Shown piece by piece: positions 1 to 5,609 of a stretch of 11,330 bases of DNA. Source of the stretch: Acidilobaceae archaeon. GTDB lineage: Archaea; Thermoproteota; Thermoprotei_A; Sulfolobales; Acidilobaceae. Both the position numbers and the translations under genes were made by a program. Numbering within the stretch: the first letter of the stretch is position 1; each line of letters starts with the position of its first letter. The notes below the pieces were generated by a model that had not been told where the DNA came from, searched no databases, and saw only the letters and a program-made list of their open reading frames with translations. The stretch covers positions 1-11,330 of the forward strand of contig JALWEW010000062.1 of the NCBI GenBank assembly GCA_027039295.1, read 5' to 3'.

Positions 1-1
1 C

Positions 2-271
2 CTCCTCCTAGAGGAGCTACCCCTGAGCAGGGGTAGATTCTACTATGAGACATGGGCGCTAGCTGCCAGCCTCAAGATCGACACTCCTCCAAGGAGGGGG
101 CTTGAGGAGGAGCTGAAGTCAAGGGGATGGAGGGCCTCGCCCACACACCTGTCCCCAGCGGGCCTGAGGAGCGACGCCCCCCTAGCCGAGGTTGTGGACG
201 CGGCTGTCAAGCTTTACCATCATCGCCGAAGAGCTCGCGCGCCTTCCTCTCAAGCCAGGCTTGGAGTATAG
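2..271 (+). CDS. trm1: tRNA (guanine(26)-N2)-dimethyltransferase Trm1, C-terminal fragment
   Basis: This is the last 89 codons of a gene that begins left of the window. The family uses S-adenosylmethionine to mono- and dimethylate G26 of tRNA. Only the C-terminal domain is visible: an FYYETW segment, a PP-R-GLEEELKSRGWRAS helix, then THLSPAGLRSDAPLAEVV, which matches the conserved 'RASRTHF-GIRTDAP' block that ends Trm1 proteins. The methyltransferase domain itself is outside the window, so its catalytic residues cannot be judged. The reading frame stops at a TAG at 269-271. The last ~20 residues (HHRRRARAPSSQ...) look unconserved, and their codons overlap the 3' end of the convergent TFE-beta gene by 65 bp. 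The assignment rests on the C-terminal motif and is fairly sure. Confidence 0.88.
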   Translation, partial: LLLEELPLSRGRFYYETWALAASLKIDTPPRRGLEEELKSRGWRASPTHLSPAGLRSDAPLAEVVDAAVKLYHHRRRARAPSSQARLGV

Positions 272-611
272 GGCAAGTCCTGGGGTCGTTGAAGTTGCCC
301 GGCCCGCATTGCCCTAGGAAGGGGCAGGTGAAGCAGGGTATGTCGAGCACATCCTCTATGTCAACCTTAAGCCTCAACTCGAGGCTCGGGGGCCTAGTGT
401 ATCTGAGCCTGTAGGTCCTTCTCCCATTGACGACCACTTGCTCCCTCCTGATGAGCCCCTTCTTAGCTAGCCTGAGCACTAGCCTTGAGCCCTCCCTACT
501 GTCGAGGCCTAACCTTCTCCAGAGGTCGCTCTGTAGTATGCCTGTGGAGCCGCTATTCTTTATCATCTCCAGGGCGGTCTTCTCTAGCTCTTCCATGCTA
601 GCCTTCGGCAC
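207..611 (-). CDS. Transcription initiation factor TFE subunit beta (RPC34/RPC39 homologue)
   Basis: A 134-residue protein. Residues 8-70 form a winged-helix domain (helices around LEKTALEMIKNS and LVLRLAKKGLI, wing VVVNGRRTYRL). Residues 93-113 carry four cysteines, C93-x2-C96-x5-C102-x10-C113, in the context PCFTCPFLGQC...TCPI. This is the pattern of the Fe-S cluster domain of archaeal TFE-beta, the homologue of the RNA polymerase III subunit hRPC39. In the family it pairs with TFE-alpha and helps open promoter DNA and engage the RNA polymerase clamp. All four cluster ligands are present. Start: GTG at 611-609, preceded by GGAGGTG about 10 nt upstream. A TATA-like CTATAAAC lies about 80 nt upstream, so it has its own promoter although tfb is upstream on the same strand. 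The 3' end overlaps convergent trm1 by 65 bp. Confidence 0.88.
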   Translation of the reverse strand: MPKASMEELEKTALEMIKNSGSTGILQSDLWRRLGLDSREGSRLVLRLAKKGLIRREQVVVNGRRTYRLRYTRPPSLELRLKVDIEDVLDIPCFTCPFLGQCGPGNFNDPRTCPILQAWLERKARELFGDDGKA

Positions 612-686
612 GTTACCTACACCTCCACGGCTTGTCTGGGGGCCTGGCTTCTCAGCGCCTAGGAATAGATAGTGTATTCTGGGGGG

Positions 687-693
687 TTTATAG
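687..693 (-). promoter_or_regulatory. TATA box for the TFE-beta gene
   Basis: The minus strand reads CTATAAAC in an otherwise GC-rich gap. Initiation about 26 nt downstream would fall near 662, giving a leader of about 50 nt that contains the GGAGGTG ribosome binding site of TFE-beta. The site lies just past the tfb stop codon, so TFE-beta can be transcribed apart from tfb. Confidence 0.5.
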
Positions 694-730
694 TTTAGGA
701 TAGGGAACGTTAGCCCTATGCGACGTGGGC

Positions 731-1669
731 TTAGACTTTAACTATTATGACTAGGTCGGAGAGTATGAATCTGAACTGCTTCCGTATAGTTGACTCCATA
801 ACTGATAAGGTGCGGGCCACATCTCGCTGCGAGACCCTGTACCCGTAGAGCCTCGCTGCGAGGTATACCGCAGCCCCCGCGAGGGCCTCGGGCCTTCTGC
901 CCTCGACGCCTTTACCCATCTCCACGACCTTGTCGAGGATCCTGAGGGCGAGCCTGGCCACCTCGTGGGGGAGCTTCAGGTCGCCGGTCGCCTTTATCAC
1001 GAAGCTCCGCATCATGTCTATGTGTGTGGAGAGCCTCCCCTTGCCGGCAACATAGTTCATGCTCCAGATCCTGCCTAAGACGCCGGAGTCGTTAAGCTCG
1101 CGGATGCCTCTCCACAGGTGGGTCTTAGTAATGCCTAGGGCCTCGAGGATCTTGGCCTGCGGTATGCTATACATGTGCAGTTGCACCGCCGCCTTTATGG
1201 CGGCGCCCACGATCTGGCGGGCCTTACTAGGCTTCGGCTTCCCACTCTCAAAGTACATGTGGAGTATCATGCCTGCAGTCTCCTGGACCTCGTGGGGGAG
1301 GTTCAGGGTGCTCGCCACGTCCTTCAGGAGCTTGAAGTGCTCGAAGTGGACCCTCTCCGAGTACGTCAGGCCCAGCCTCCCACGGCACCTCCTCCCGCGG
1401 CAACGCCTCAGTAGCATGAGCCTCCTTGTCCTCGAGGACCTGGGGGCCTCGAGGCCGACCTGCTCCCTCAGGGCGTGGTGGGTGTACGTGGAGCGCACCG
1501 AGGCTCTAGCCCTGTCTATGCCCTTCTCCCTGTCCCTTGCGGTGTTCCACTCGGGGCCCACGTCCATGACCGCGCCTAGCACCCGCCCCGTGTCCGCGCA
1601 GATCACGTTCCCGAACTCGTCTACCACCTTTTTCGCGCACGACACGCCTGGCACCCCTACGCCTCTCAC
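731..1669 (-). CDS. tfb: Divergent transcription initiation factor B (TFIIB homologue) with degenerate zinc ribbon
   Basis: A 312-residue TFB-like protein. The N-terminal segment VVDEFGNVICADTGRVL (15-31) followed by DVGPEWNTARDREKG (36-50) aligns with the zinc ribbon end and the 'GPEWR-FD' B-reader region of TFB. Residues ~105-195 and ~212-312 are the two cyclin-like repeats; the second is well recognisable (LPHEVARLALRILDKV, PEALAGAAVYLAARL, SQRDVARTLSVMESTIRKQF). TFB recruits RNA polymerase to TBP-bound promoters. Odd: of the four zinc ligands only C11 and C24 can be seen; C24-x2 is T27 instead of cysteine and no CPxC precedes. The linker is unusually arginine-rich with C90 and C95. The first repeat is also divergent. 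Start: GTG at 1669 is the most upstream in-frame start; no clear ribosome binding site. It overlaps gar1 upstream by 164 bp, in a gar1-tfb order seen in other archaea. It may be a specialised paralogue rather than the general factor. Confidence 0.9.
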   Translation of the reverse strand: MRGVGVPGVSCAKKVVDEFGNVICADTGRVLGAVMDVGPEWNTARDREKGIDRARASVRSTYTHHALREQVGLEAPRSSRTRRLMLLRRCRGRRCRGRLGLTYSERVHFEHFKLLKDVASTLNLPHEVQETAGMILHMYFESGKPKPSKARQIVGAAIKAAVQLHMYSIPQAKILEALGITKTHLWRGIRELNDSGVLGRIWSMNYVAGKGRLSTHIDMMRSFVIKATGDLKLPHEVARLALRILDKVVEMGKGVEGRRPEALAGAAVYLAARLYGYRVSQRDVARTLSVMESTIRKQFRFILSDLVIIVKV

Positions 1670-1922
1670 GGCCTGCGGGCGCCTCCCTCCGAGGCGGGCG
1701 CATGACCACTTGGACGCCTGCCTGGAGGCTCTGCAGGAGGCCCCTCTCAGCTGGCTTCACGACGACGTAGGGGTCCTCTACATTACCGATTATATCACTG
1801 ACGACGCCGATCCTCCTGCCGGATCCGTCCAGCGCTTCCCATCCAAGCCTCGGGAGGCCGTTGGAGGGCTTCACCACTATGTGGCCAGTTCTCACCAGCG
1901 CCCATACCTCGCCCCTAATCAC
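1506..1922 (-). CDS. gar1: H/ACA ribonucleoprotein subunit Gar1
   Basis: The core (first ~75 residues from the GTG at 1922) reads IRGEVWALVRTGHIVVKP, then GLPRLGWEALDGSGRRIGVVSD and IIGNVEDPYVVVKP, the six-stranded beta-barrel signature of archaeal Gar1/Naf1 ('IG-V-D--G-V--PYV-VKP'). Gar1 binds Cbf5 in the H/ACA complex and aids guided pseudouridylation of rRNA and product release. The start at 1922 fits the usual beginning of the archaeal protein and has GAGG 6 nt upstream; in-frame starts at 1994 and 2087 would add an unconserved arginine-rich leader. After the barrel there is a ~60-residue tail very rich in Arg and Gly, encoded out of phase inside the 5' end of tfb. Basic tails are known in Gar1, but this one may partly be a by-product of the overlapping frame. 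Function sure, both ends less so. Confidence 0.85.
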   Translation of the reverse strand: MIRGEVWALVRTGHIVVKPSNGLPRLGWEALDGSGRRIGVVSDIIGNVEDPYVVVKPAERGLLQSLQAGVQVVMRPPRREAPAGRERRRGARRVVREKGGRRVRERDLRGHGAGARRGHGRGPRVEHRKGQGEGHRQG

Positions 1923-2030
1923 GCGCTGCCTCTGCCTCCTACGCGCCGCACGCCTACCCTGCAAGCGAGCACCCGCCTCGGAGGGGCAAGGCACCCCTCT
2001 TAAGGCGCCATGGAACACGTGGGGGGATGG

Positions 2031-2038
2031 GTTTAAGG
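2031..2038 (-). promoter_or_regulatory. Possible TATA box upstream of gar1
   Basis: The minus strand reads CCTTAAAC in a GC-rich gap just after the SRP19 gene. Initiation about 26 nt downstream would be near 2008, upstream of all but the longest candidate gar1 start. This argues against the in-frame GTG at 2087 as the gar1 start, which would place its start before its own promoter. The match is modest, and read-through from srp19 is also possible. Confidence 0.35.
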
Positions 2039-2092
2039 AGGGTCTCGGCCCCCTGGGGTAGAGAACGCATTTAACTAGGGCACCCACCCTTC

Positions 2093-2407
2093 CTAGGGCT
2101 TACTGCCGCGGCCCCTGCTCCTGAGGCGCCTAATCTCCCTGGCGATCTCTAAGAGGGTGCTCCTCTTCGAGCCAGTCTTCCTAACCGAGACCCTCCTAGC
2201 ATGCCTGTACCATGAGCGGGGGTAAGCCTTGTCCTCCACAATGGGATCCAGGCCAAGGCTCTCGGCCGCCCTGACTATCTCGTCTAGACGGGGCTGTGGC
2301 ACGGCCTCGCTCTTCGGTATCTTCCTGCCCTCCCTGATGGTCGCTGTCGAGTCAATGTTCACGGGCCAGAGGACGACGCGGCGCCCCTTATACTCTCTGC
2401 TGCTCAC
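2093..2407 (-). CDS. srp19: Signal recognition particle 19 kDa protein (SRP19)
   Basis: A 104-residue protein of usual length for archaeal SRP19. It shows VVLWPVNIDSTATIREGRKIPKSEAV (11-36), the 'WP-NID---T--EGR-IPK--AV' hallmark, then P-LDEIVRAAESLGLDPIVE and YPRSWYRHARRVSVRK (62-77), the RNA-binding helix-loop region. SRP19 binds the tips of helices 6 and 8 of 7S RNA and prepares the particle for SRP54 binding, in co-translational targeting of membrane and secreted proteins. Start: GTG at 2407, with GGGGAG just upstream. It lies 75 nt downstream of the S8e gene on the same strand, probably co-transcribed, and the order S8e-SRP19-Gar1-TFB makes it part of an information-processing cluster. 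Confidence 0.95.
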   Translation of the reverse strand: MSSREYKGRRVVLWPVNIDSTATIREGRKIPKSEAVPQPRLDEIVRAAESLGLDPIVEDKAYPRSWYRHARRVSVRKTGSKRSTLLEIAREIRRLRSRGRGSKP

Positions 2408-2482
2408 AGCTGCTCCCCGTGCGGACCCGAGGAGGGAGGCCGACCCTCACCTCGCTCCAGAAGCTGGCAGGCGGGGGCTTTG

Positions 2483-2887
2483 TTAGCCTCGCTTCTCGGC
2501 CTCGCTTATGAGTACCGCGTTCACAACGCCATCCTGCCCGGGCCTACTGGTCACCCTGGCTAGCCCCGCCTCCGTCTGAATTATGACTCCCCTCACGATT
2601 ATCCCTCTCCTCGCGAACTCCCGGTTAGGAGCGCTCTCCACGACCCTTAGTATGCGCGCCTTCACGCTCTTGCCCGTCCTTGGATCCGAGACCACAGCGT
2701 AAGCGGCTCTCCTCACCCTGATCTTGAAGTTACCGCCGCGTACCCTGATCTTGGCCCTCTCGTCCTTGTCCGAGAGCACAGGCGGAACGAAGGGCCTCCC
2801 GTAGGCGTACTTCCTCTTGACCTTGTAGTACCAGCTCCTCTTGCCCCCACTGGGCTTCTTGTGGTCCCTCCACTGGTAGACGCCCAT
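2483..2887 (-). CDS. rps8e: 30S ribosomal protein S8e
   Basis: A 134-residue protein matching archaeal/eukaryotic S8e. It begins MGVYQWRDHKKPSGGKRSWYY, has RKYAYGRPFVPPVLS and the motif IRVRGGNFKIRVRRAAYAVVSDPRTGK (48-74), and continues ARILRVVESAPNREFARRGIIVRGVIIQTEAG (78-109), all typical of the family. It is a small-subunit ribosomal protein found in archaea and eukaryotes but not bacteria. Start: ATG at 2887 with GGAGG 7 nt before it. A TATA-like CTTAAAG about 45 nt upstream overlaps the stop codon region of the preceding NTPase gene. It is probably the first gene of the cluster that runs on to srp19, gar1 and tfb. Confidence 0.97.
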   Translation of the reverse strand: MGVYQWRDHKKPSGGKRSWYYKVKRKYAYGRPFVPPVLSDKDERAKIRVRGGNFKIRVRRAAYAVVSDPRTGKSVKARILRVVESAPNREFARRGIIVRGVIIQTEAGLARVTSRPGQDGVVNAVLISEAEKRG

Positions 2888-2930
2888 TGCCTGCCTCCAC
2901 CCCTAGACGTAGCGGGGGGTCGATGGGGGC

Positions 2931-2937
2931 CTTTAAG
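2931..2937 (-). promoter_or_regulatory. TATA box for the S8e-led cluster
   Basis: The minus strand reads CTTAAAG. Initiation about 26 nt downstream, near 2907, would give a ~20-nt leader containing the GGAGG site of the S8e gene. The box overlaps the TAA stop of the upstream NTPase gene, so promoter and coding sequence are tightly packed. Confidence 0.45.
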
Positions 2938-3571
2938 CTGTTTCCAGGCGGGCCCCGAGCTTCTCCGCGAGATCCGCGGCGCTCTGGAGCCACTCGCTGC
3001 CCCTAAGCCAGGGTAGGAGGGCGGCCTCTATCGCCTGCTCGGTGAGCTCCTGCCTGGTCGTGTAGCCCATACTCTCGACGCCAATGTAGCCTATACCCTC
3101 GCCTATGTCTCCACGCCTGGGCCTATAGGCCTCACCCAGCTCCTTACCCGACAGCATCTCCTCCACCAGCCACGGCGGCAGCTCGAAGGAGCTGCTAAGG
3201 CCTACGCTGACCCTCAGACCCGGGCCCACTATGACTGCTGCTTGAGTCTCGATGAACCCAGTGCTGGTGGGCATCTCGAATAGGCCCGCCTCAACGCCGA
3301 CGCCGTAGAGGGCCCCCGTCAGGACGCGCGAGCGATACGCCCTCTCGAGGGCTCCCCGAAGCAGCTCGTCAAGCCCCACAGGCTGCCTAGACACGCTCGT
3401 CTCGACGGGGACGCCCCTAACGGGGAGGCCTACCAGGCGCGCGAAGACCCTTTGAGCAGCCCTCACCTTAACGGGGTTCGACGTGCCTATAGCAGCGAAT
3501 GCCCCCTCCAGCGTTTTGCACCCGGTACTCGGAGTGGATGAGGTAAGGCTAGTAATAAGCCCTCGCCACAC
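2933..3571 (-). CDS. Inosine/xanthosine triphosphatase (YjjX/DUF84 family house-cleaning NTPase)
   Basis: The conserved part reads AIGTSNPVKVRAAQRVF at the N-terminus (substrate loop, 'A-T-NP-K'), then VETSVSRQPVGLDELLRGALERA, YGVGVEAGLFE, VGLSSSFELPP and MGYTTRQELTEQAIEAALLPW. These blocks occur in this order in YjjX-type phosphatases, which hydrolyse non-canonical ITP and XTP and keep them out of RNA and DNA. The start is uncertain. GTG at 3571 is the nearest conventional start but would put ~25 residues ahead of the family's usual N-terminus and leave only 27 bp to the divergent prenyltransferase gene. The family start would be near 3511, where only a CTG stands, and a TATA-like TTATTA at 3558-3553 lies about 26 nt before 3530. 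The C-terminal ~25 residues are variable. Function fairly sure, start not. Confidence 0.83.
   Translation of the reverse strand: MWRGLITSLTSSTPSTGCKTLEGAFAAIGTSNPVKVRAAQRVFARLVGLPVRGVPVETSVSRQPVGLDELLRGALERAYRSRVLTGALYGVGVEAGLFEMPTSTGFIETQAAVIVGPGLRVSVGLSSSFELPPWLVEEMLSGKELGEAYRPRRGDIGEGIGYIGVESMGYTTRQELTEQAIEAALLPWLRGSEWLQSAADLAEKLGARLETA
3553..3558. promoter_or_regulatory. Shared divergent TATA element between the NTPase and prenyltransferase genes
   Basis: TAATAA on the plus strand (TTATTA on the minus) is the only A/T run in the divergent gap. Read rightward it predicts initiation near 3582, 17 nt before the cis-prenyltransferase GTG. Read leftward it predicts initiation near 3530, downstream of the GTG at 3571 of the NTPase frame, which is why that start is doubtful. 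Inference from spacing only. Confidence 0.4.
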
Positions 3572-3598
3572 CCGGTGCCCCCTGGGGGGCAGCTGTAG

Positions 3599-4243
3599 GT
3601 GCCTAGGGCTCCGCTGCATGTAGGCATAATCCCGGACGGCAATCGTAGGTGGGCGCGCAGGCATGGGGTCTCTCTGGATAGGGCCTACGAGAGGGGCTAC
3701 GAGACCCTGAGGACTATCATAGACCACCTCTACTCTTGGGGGTCCCGCTATGTCACCGTGTACGTTCTCAGCCGCGATAACGCCCTCCGGAGGAGTAGGC
3801 TCGAGCTATCCCTCGTGTTCCACTTAATAAAGAGGGGCCTCAGAGACCTCATGAGTGATGAGGCTCTCGAGCGGAGGGACGTTAGAGTCGAGGTCCTCGG
3901 CGACACTAGCGTCCTCCCCACCGACGTCGCAGGTCTAGCCCGGAGACTCGAGGAGGAGACTTCTCATAGGAGGGGGGGCCTCCTTGTCCTGCTCATAGGT
4001 TACTCGAGCCTCTGGGAGCTAGCCCTCGCCCTGAAGGGCATTGAGCCGCCCAGCGCTAGGCTGCCTCCCCTGGACCTCGTCATTAGGACGGGCCGCTGGA
4101 GGAGGCTGAGCGACTTCGTACCCTTTGCCGCCCGTTATGCGGAGCTATACTTCACCGAAACCCTGTGGCCCGACTTTACCGTTGAGGAGCTGGAGAGGGC
4201 GCTGGACTGGTTCGCGGGTGTGAAGAGGAACTTCGGGGCCTAG
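3599..4243 (+). CDS. uppS: cis-prenyltransferase (polyprenyl diphosphate synthase, UppS family), short form
   Basis: A 214-residue protein that starts almost directly with the family signature HVGIIPDGNRRWARRHG (7-23), including the catalytic aspartate D13. It continues with YVLSRDNALRRSRLEL (55-70), corresponding to the 'FS-EN--R---E' block, and ends with VIRTGRWRRLSDFVPFAARYAELYFTETLWPDF (161-193), the isoprenyl diphosphate binding block with the basic residues and E182. The family condenses isopentenyl diphosphate onto an allylic primer to make the cis-polyprenyl carrier lipid for glycosylation. It is shorter than the usual ~240-260 residues. The 'NYGGR-EI' motif is replaced by IGYSSLWEL (133-141). 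Start: GTG at 3599, forced by the signature eight codons later. The stop overlaps the convergent DUF373 gene by 4 bp. Confidence 0.88.
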   Translation: MPRAPLHVGIIPDGNRRWARRHGVSLDRAYERGYETLRTIIDHLYSWGSRYVTVYVLSRDNALRRSRLELSLVFHLIKRGLRDLMSDEALERRDVRVEVLGDTSVLPTDVAGLARRLEEETSHRRGGLLVLLIGYSSLWELALALKGIEPPSARLPPLDLVIRTGRWRRLSDFVPFAARYAELYFTETLWPDFTVEELERALDWFAGVKRNFGA

Positions 4244-5421
4244 CTGGCTTCGGTCCTAGCACCCTCTGCGCCCTGCTGGCGCCCACCCTCGCCCTTCCTG
4301 CTTAGGGCCTTGCCAGCCAGCTCGACGAGGCCCGCCAGGGAGGCGCCTATTATAGATAGCTCGAGGAAATCGCTCTCTAGTAGGGCGCTTGTTAGAGCGC
4401 TCGGCAGGTCGGGGCCCCTCACGTATTGCAGGCTCTCCCCGAGCCTATAGAATGCCGCTGTAGCGAATAGGAATAATATTATCGCGGCTACTTCCCCGTA
4501 CACCTCGAAGTCTCCGTTGACTGTCATGTAGAGTATCCTCCCTATTATTATATAGCCTATGGCGCCTATGGAGAAGAGCATTACCGAGTACCTGAAGAAG
4601 TTGGCCATACCCTCTATGAGGCTTTGGGTCTGTGAGATGCTGTAGTAGGCAACGACGGCGCTGGCAGCCGTGAACATTAGCATGATGACGTAGCCAGCCA
4701 TGACTAGCCCGGGCCTAGATGAGAACCATGCTATCTCTCTCTTGATTACCGGCTCTAGGTTGAAGCCGTGCACCACCATTGCCAGGCCGAGGAGTGCAAT
4801 CACGGACTTGAACACTAGGCCCCCGAGGCCGAATATGCTTAGGAGCCCCGCCGTTGCGAGTAGGACGCCTGGTATACCAATGGTGTACTTCGCGAAGCGG
4901 GGGTCGGTCACGGCTTTCTTGAGGTATCTTGCTACAAGCATGTAGCTAGCCTCTATTCCAAGGTGCTGTTCTACGACTACACGCTTTATCCCCAGTAGTG
5001 GCAGGTGGCTCCTTATCACCTCGGCTATGAGCATGTCATACTCGCTATCAGAGACTAGTATGGCGCCAGCGGGCCTCCCGAAGTCTTGGAGTATCCTCGA
5101 TAACTGCTCCGAGACCCTCCTCTGGCCAGCTAGGAGATCGGTGGGGTGCCCGGCCAAGAGCACAACCTCGGCGTCGGCTCCCTCGCTTCTTAGCTGCCTA
5201 TAGACGTGGAGTCCGGCGAATATCGTGTTCACATCCGAGTCCTCAGGCCTTGCGGTAGCGAATTGTATTGCTGCCTCTAACACGTTTTCATAACCGATTA
5301 TGGGGGTCCTTATACCAACCGTTGAAAGGTCATCATCGAGATCCACTATTATCACTAGCACCCTCTGCCCCTCAAGGTCGCCTATGCCCTCAGCGTCTAC
5401 GTCTAATATCGCTCTCTCCAT
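4240..5421 (-). CDS. DUF373 family membrane protein
   Basis: A 393-residue protein of an archaeal family of unknown function. The N-terminal ~165 residues are a soluble alpha/beta domain with VIIVDLDDDLS (23-33; D27, D29, D30, D31), RTPIIGYENVLEAA (38-51) and ARPEDSDVNTIFAGL (57-71), then ILVSDSEYDMLIAEVI and IKRVVVEQHLGIEASY; these acidic blocks are the DUF373 hallmark and might bind metal or nucleotide (inference). The rest has about six hydrophobic segments near 181-198, 203-219, 237-260, 277-297, 309-328 and 352-372, so it sits in the membrane. A short polar, charged tail follows. Start: ATG at 5421; a TATA box is ~50 nt upstream. It shares a 4-bp tail-to-tail overlap with the prenyltransferase gene. 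Family recognition is firm; the function is unknown. Confidence 0.87.
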   Translation of the reverse strand: MERAILDVDAEGIGDLEGQRVLVIIVDLDDDLSTVGIRTPIIGYENVLEAAIQFATARPEDSDVNTIFAGLHVYRQLRSEGADAEVVLLAGHPTDLLAGQRRVSEQLSRILQDFGRPAGAILVSDSEYDMLIAEVIRSHLPLLGIKRVVVEQHLGIEASYMLVARYLKKAVTDPRFAKYTIGIPGVLLATAGLLSIFGLGGLVFKSVIALLGLAMVVHGFNLEPVIKREIAWFSSRPGLVMAGYVIMLMFTAASAVVAYYSISQTQSLIEGMANFFRYSVMLFSIGAIGYIIIGRILYMTVNGDFEVYGEVAAIILFLFATAAFYRLGESLQYVRGPDLPSALTSALLESDFLELSIIGASLAGLVELAGKALSRKGEGGRQQGAEGARTEAS

Positions 5422-5470
5422 TGGAGGGCCCCTACCGCGCTCTCCGAGTGCATCGTGGAGCAGCCAGCCC

Positions 5471-5476
5471 TATAAG
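5471..5476 (-). promoter_or_regulatory. TATA box for the DUF373 gene
   Basis: The minus strand reads CTTATA within GGCTTATAGGG. It would start transcription near 5447, about 25 nt before the ATG at 5421. No strong ribosome binding site is seen in that short leader. Confidence 0.5.
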
Positions 5477-5505
5477 CCTGCAAAGCGGAACCCGCAAGTA
5501 GGTGA

Positions 5506-5544
5506 CCCGGGAAATCAGGGGCTATTCCCGGGACCCCTGCAGGG
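5506..5544. repeat. Interleaved inverted repeats with pseudoknot topology
   Basis: Arm 1, CCCGGGAA (5506-5513), is perfectly complementary to TTCCCGGG (5525-5532). Arm 2, CAGGGG (5516-5521), lies inside that loop and is perfectly complementary to CCCCTG (5534-5539), outside it. The arms alternate 1-2-1'-2', the arrangement of an H-type pseudoknot or of two mutually exclusive hairpins. A 10-bp palindrome CCCTGCAGGG (5535-5544) overlaps the last arm. The element is between the end of the coiled-coil gene (5610) and the TATA box of the DUF373 gene (5471-5476), so on the minus strand it would lie in the 3' flank of the coiled-coil transcript. The rest of the gap 5422-5609 holds only a short TAGATAGATA run and no ORF I can support. 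Confidence 0.55.
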
Positions 5545-5609
5545 CTCTACTGGAGCTCCCATGCCTCCACTTGGGCCGGATACGGGGGGTATAGATAGAT
5601 ATGAGGGTT

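Noticed and set aside
1059..2003. Long open frame on the plus strand (314 codons)
   Set aside because: It is antisense to tfb and gar1, which show clear family motifs; its translation is Ser/Leu/Pro-rich with no recognisable domain.
2087..2087. Earliest in-frame start of gar1 directly after srp19
   Set aside because: It would add ~55 unconserved residues and lies upstream of the likely gar1 TATA box; the family start fits 1922.
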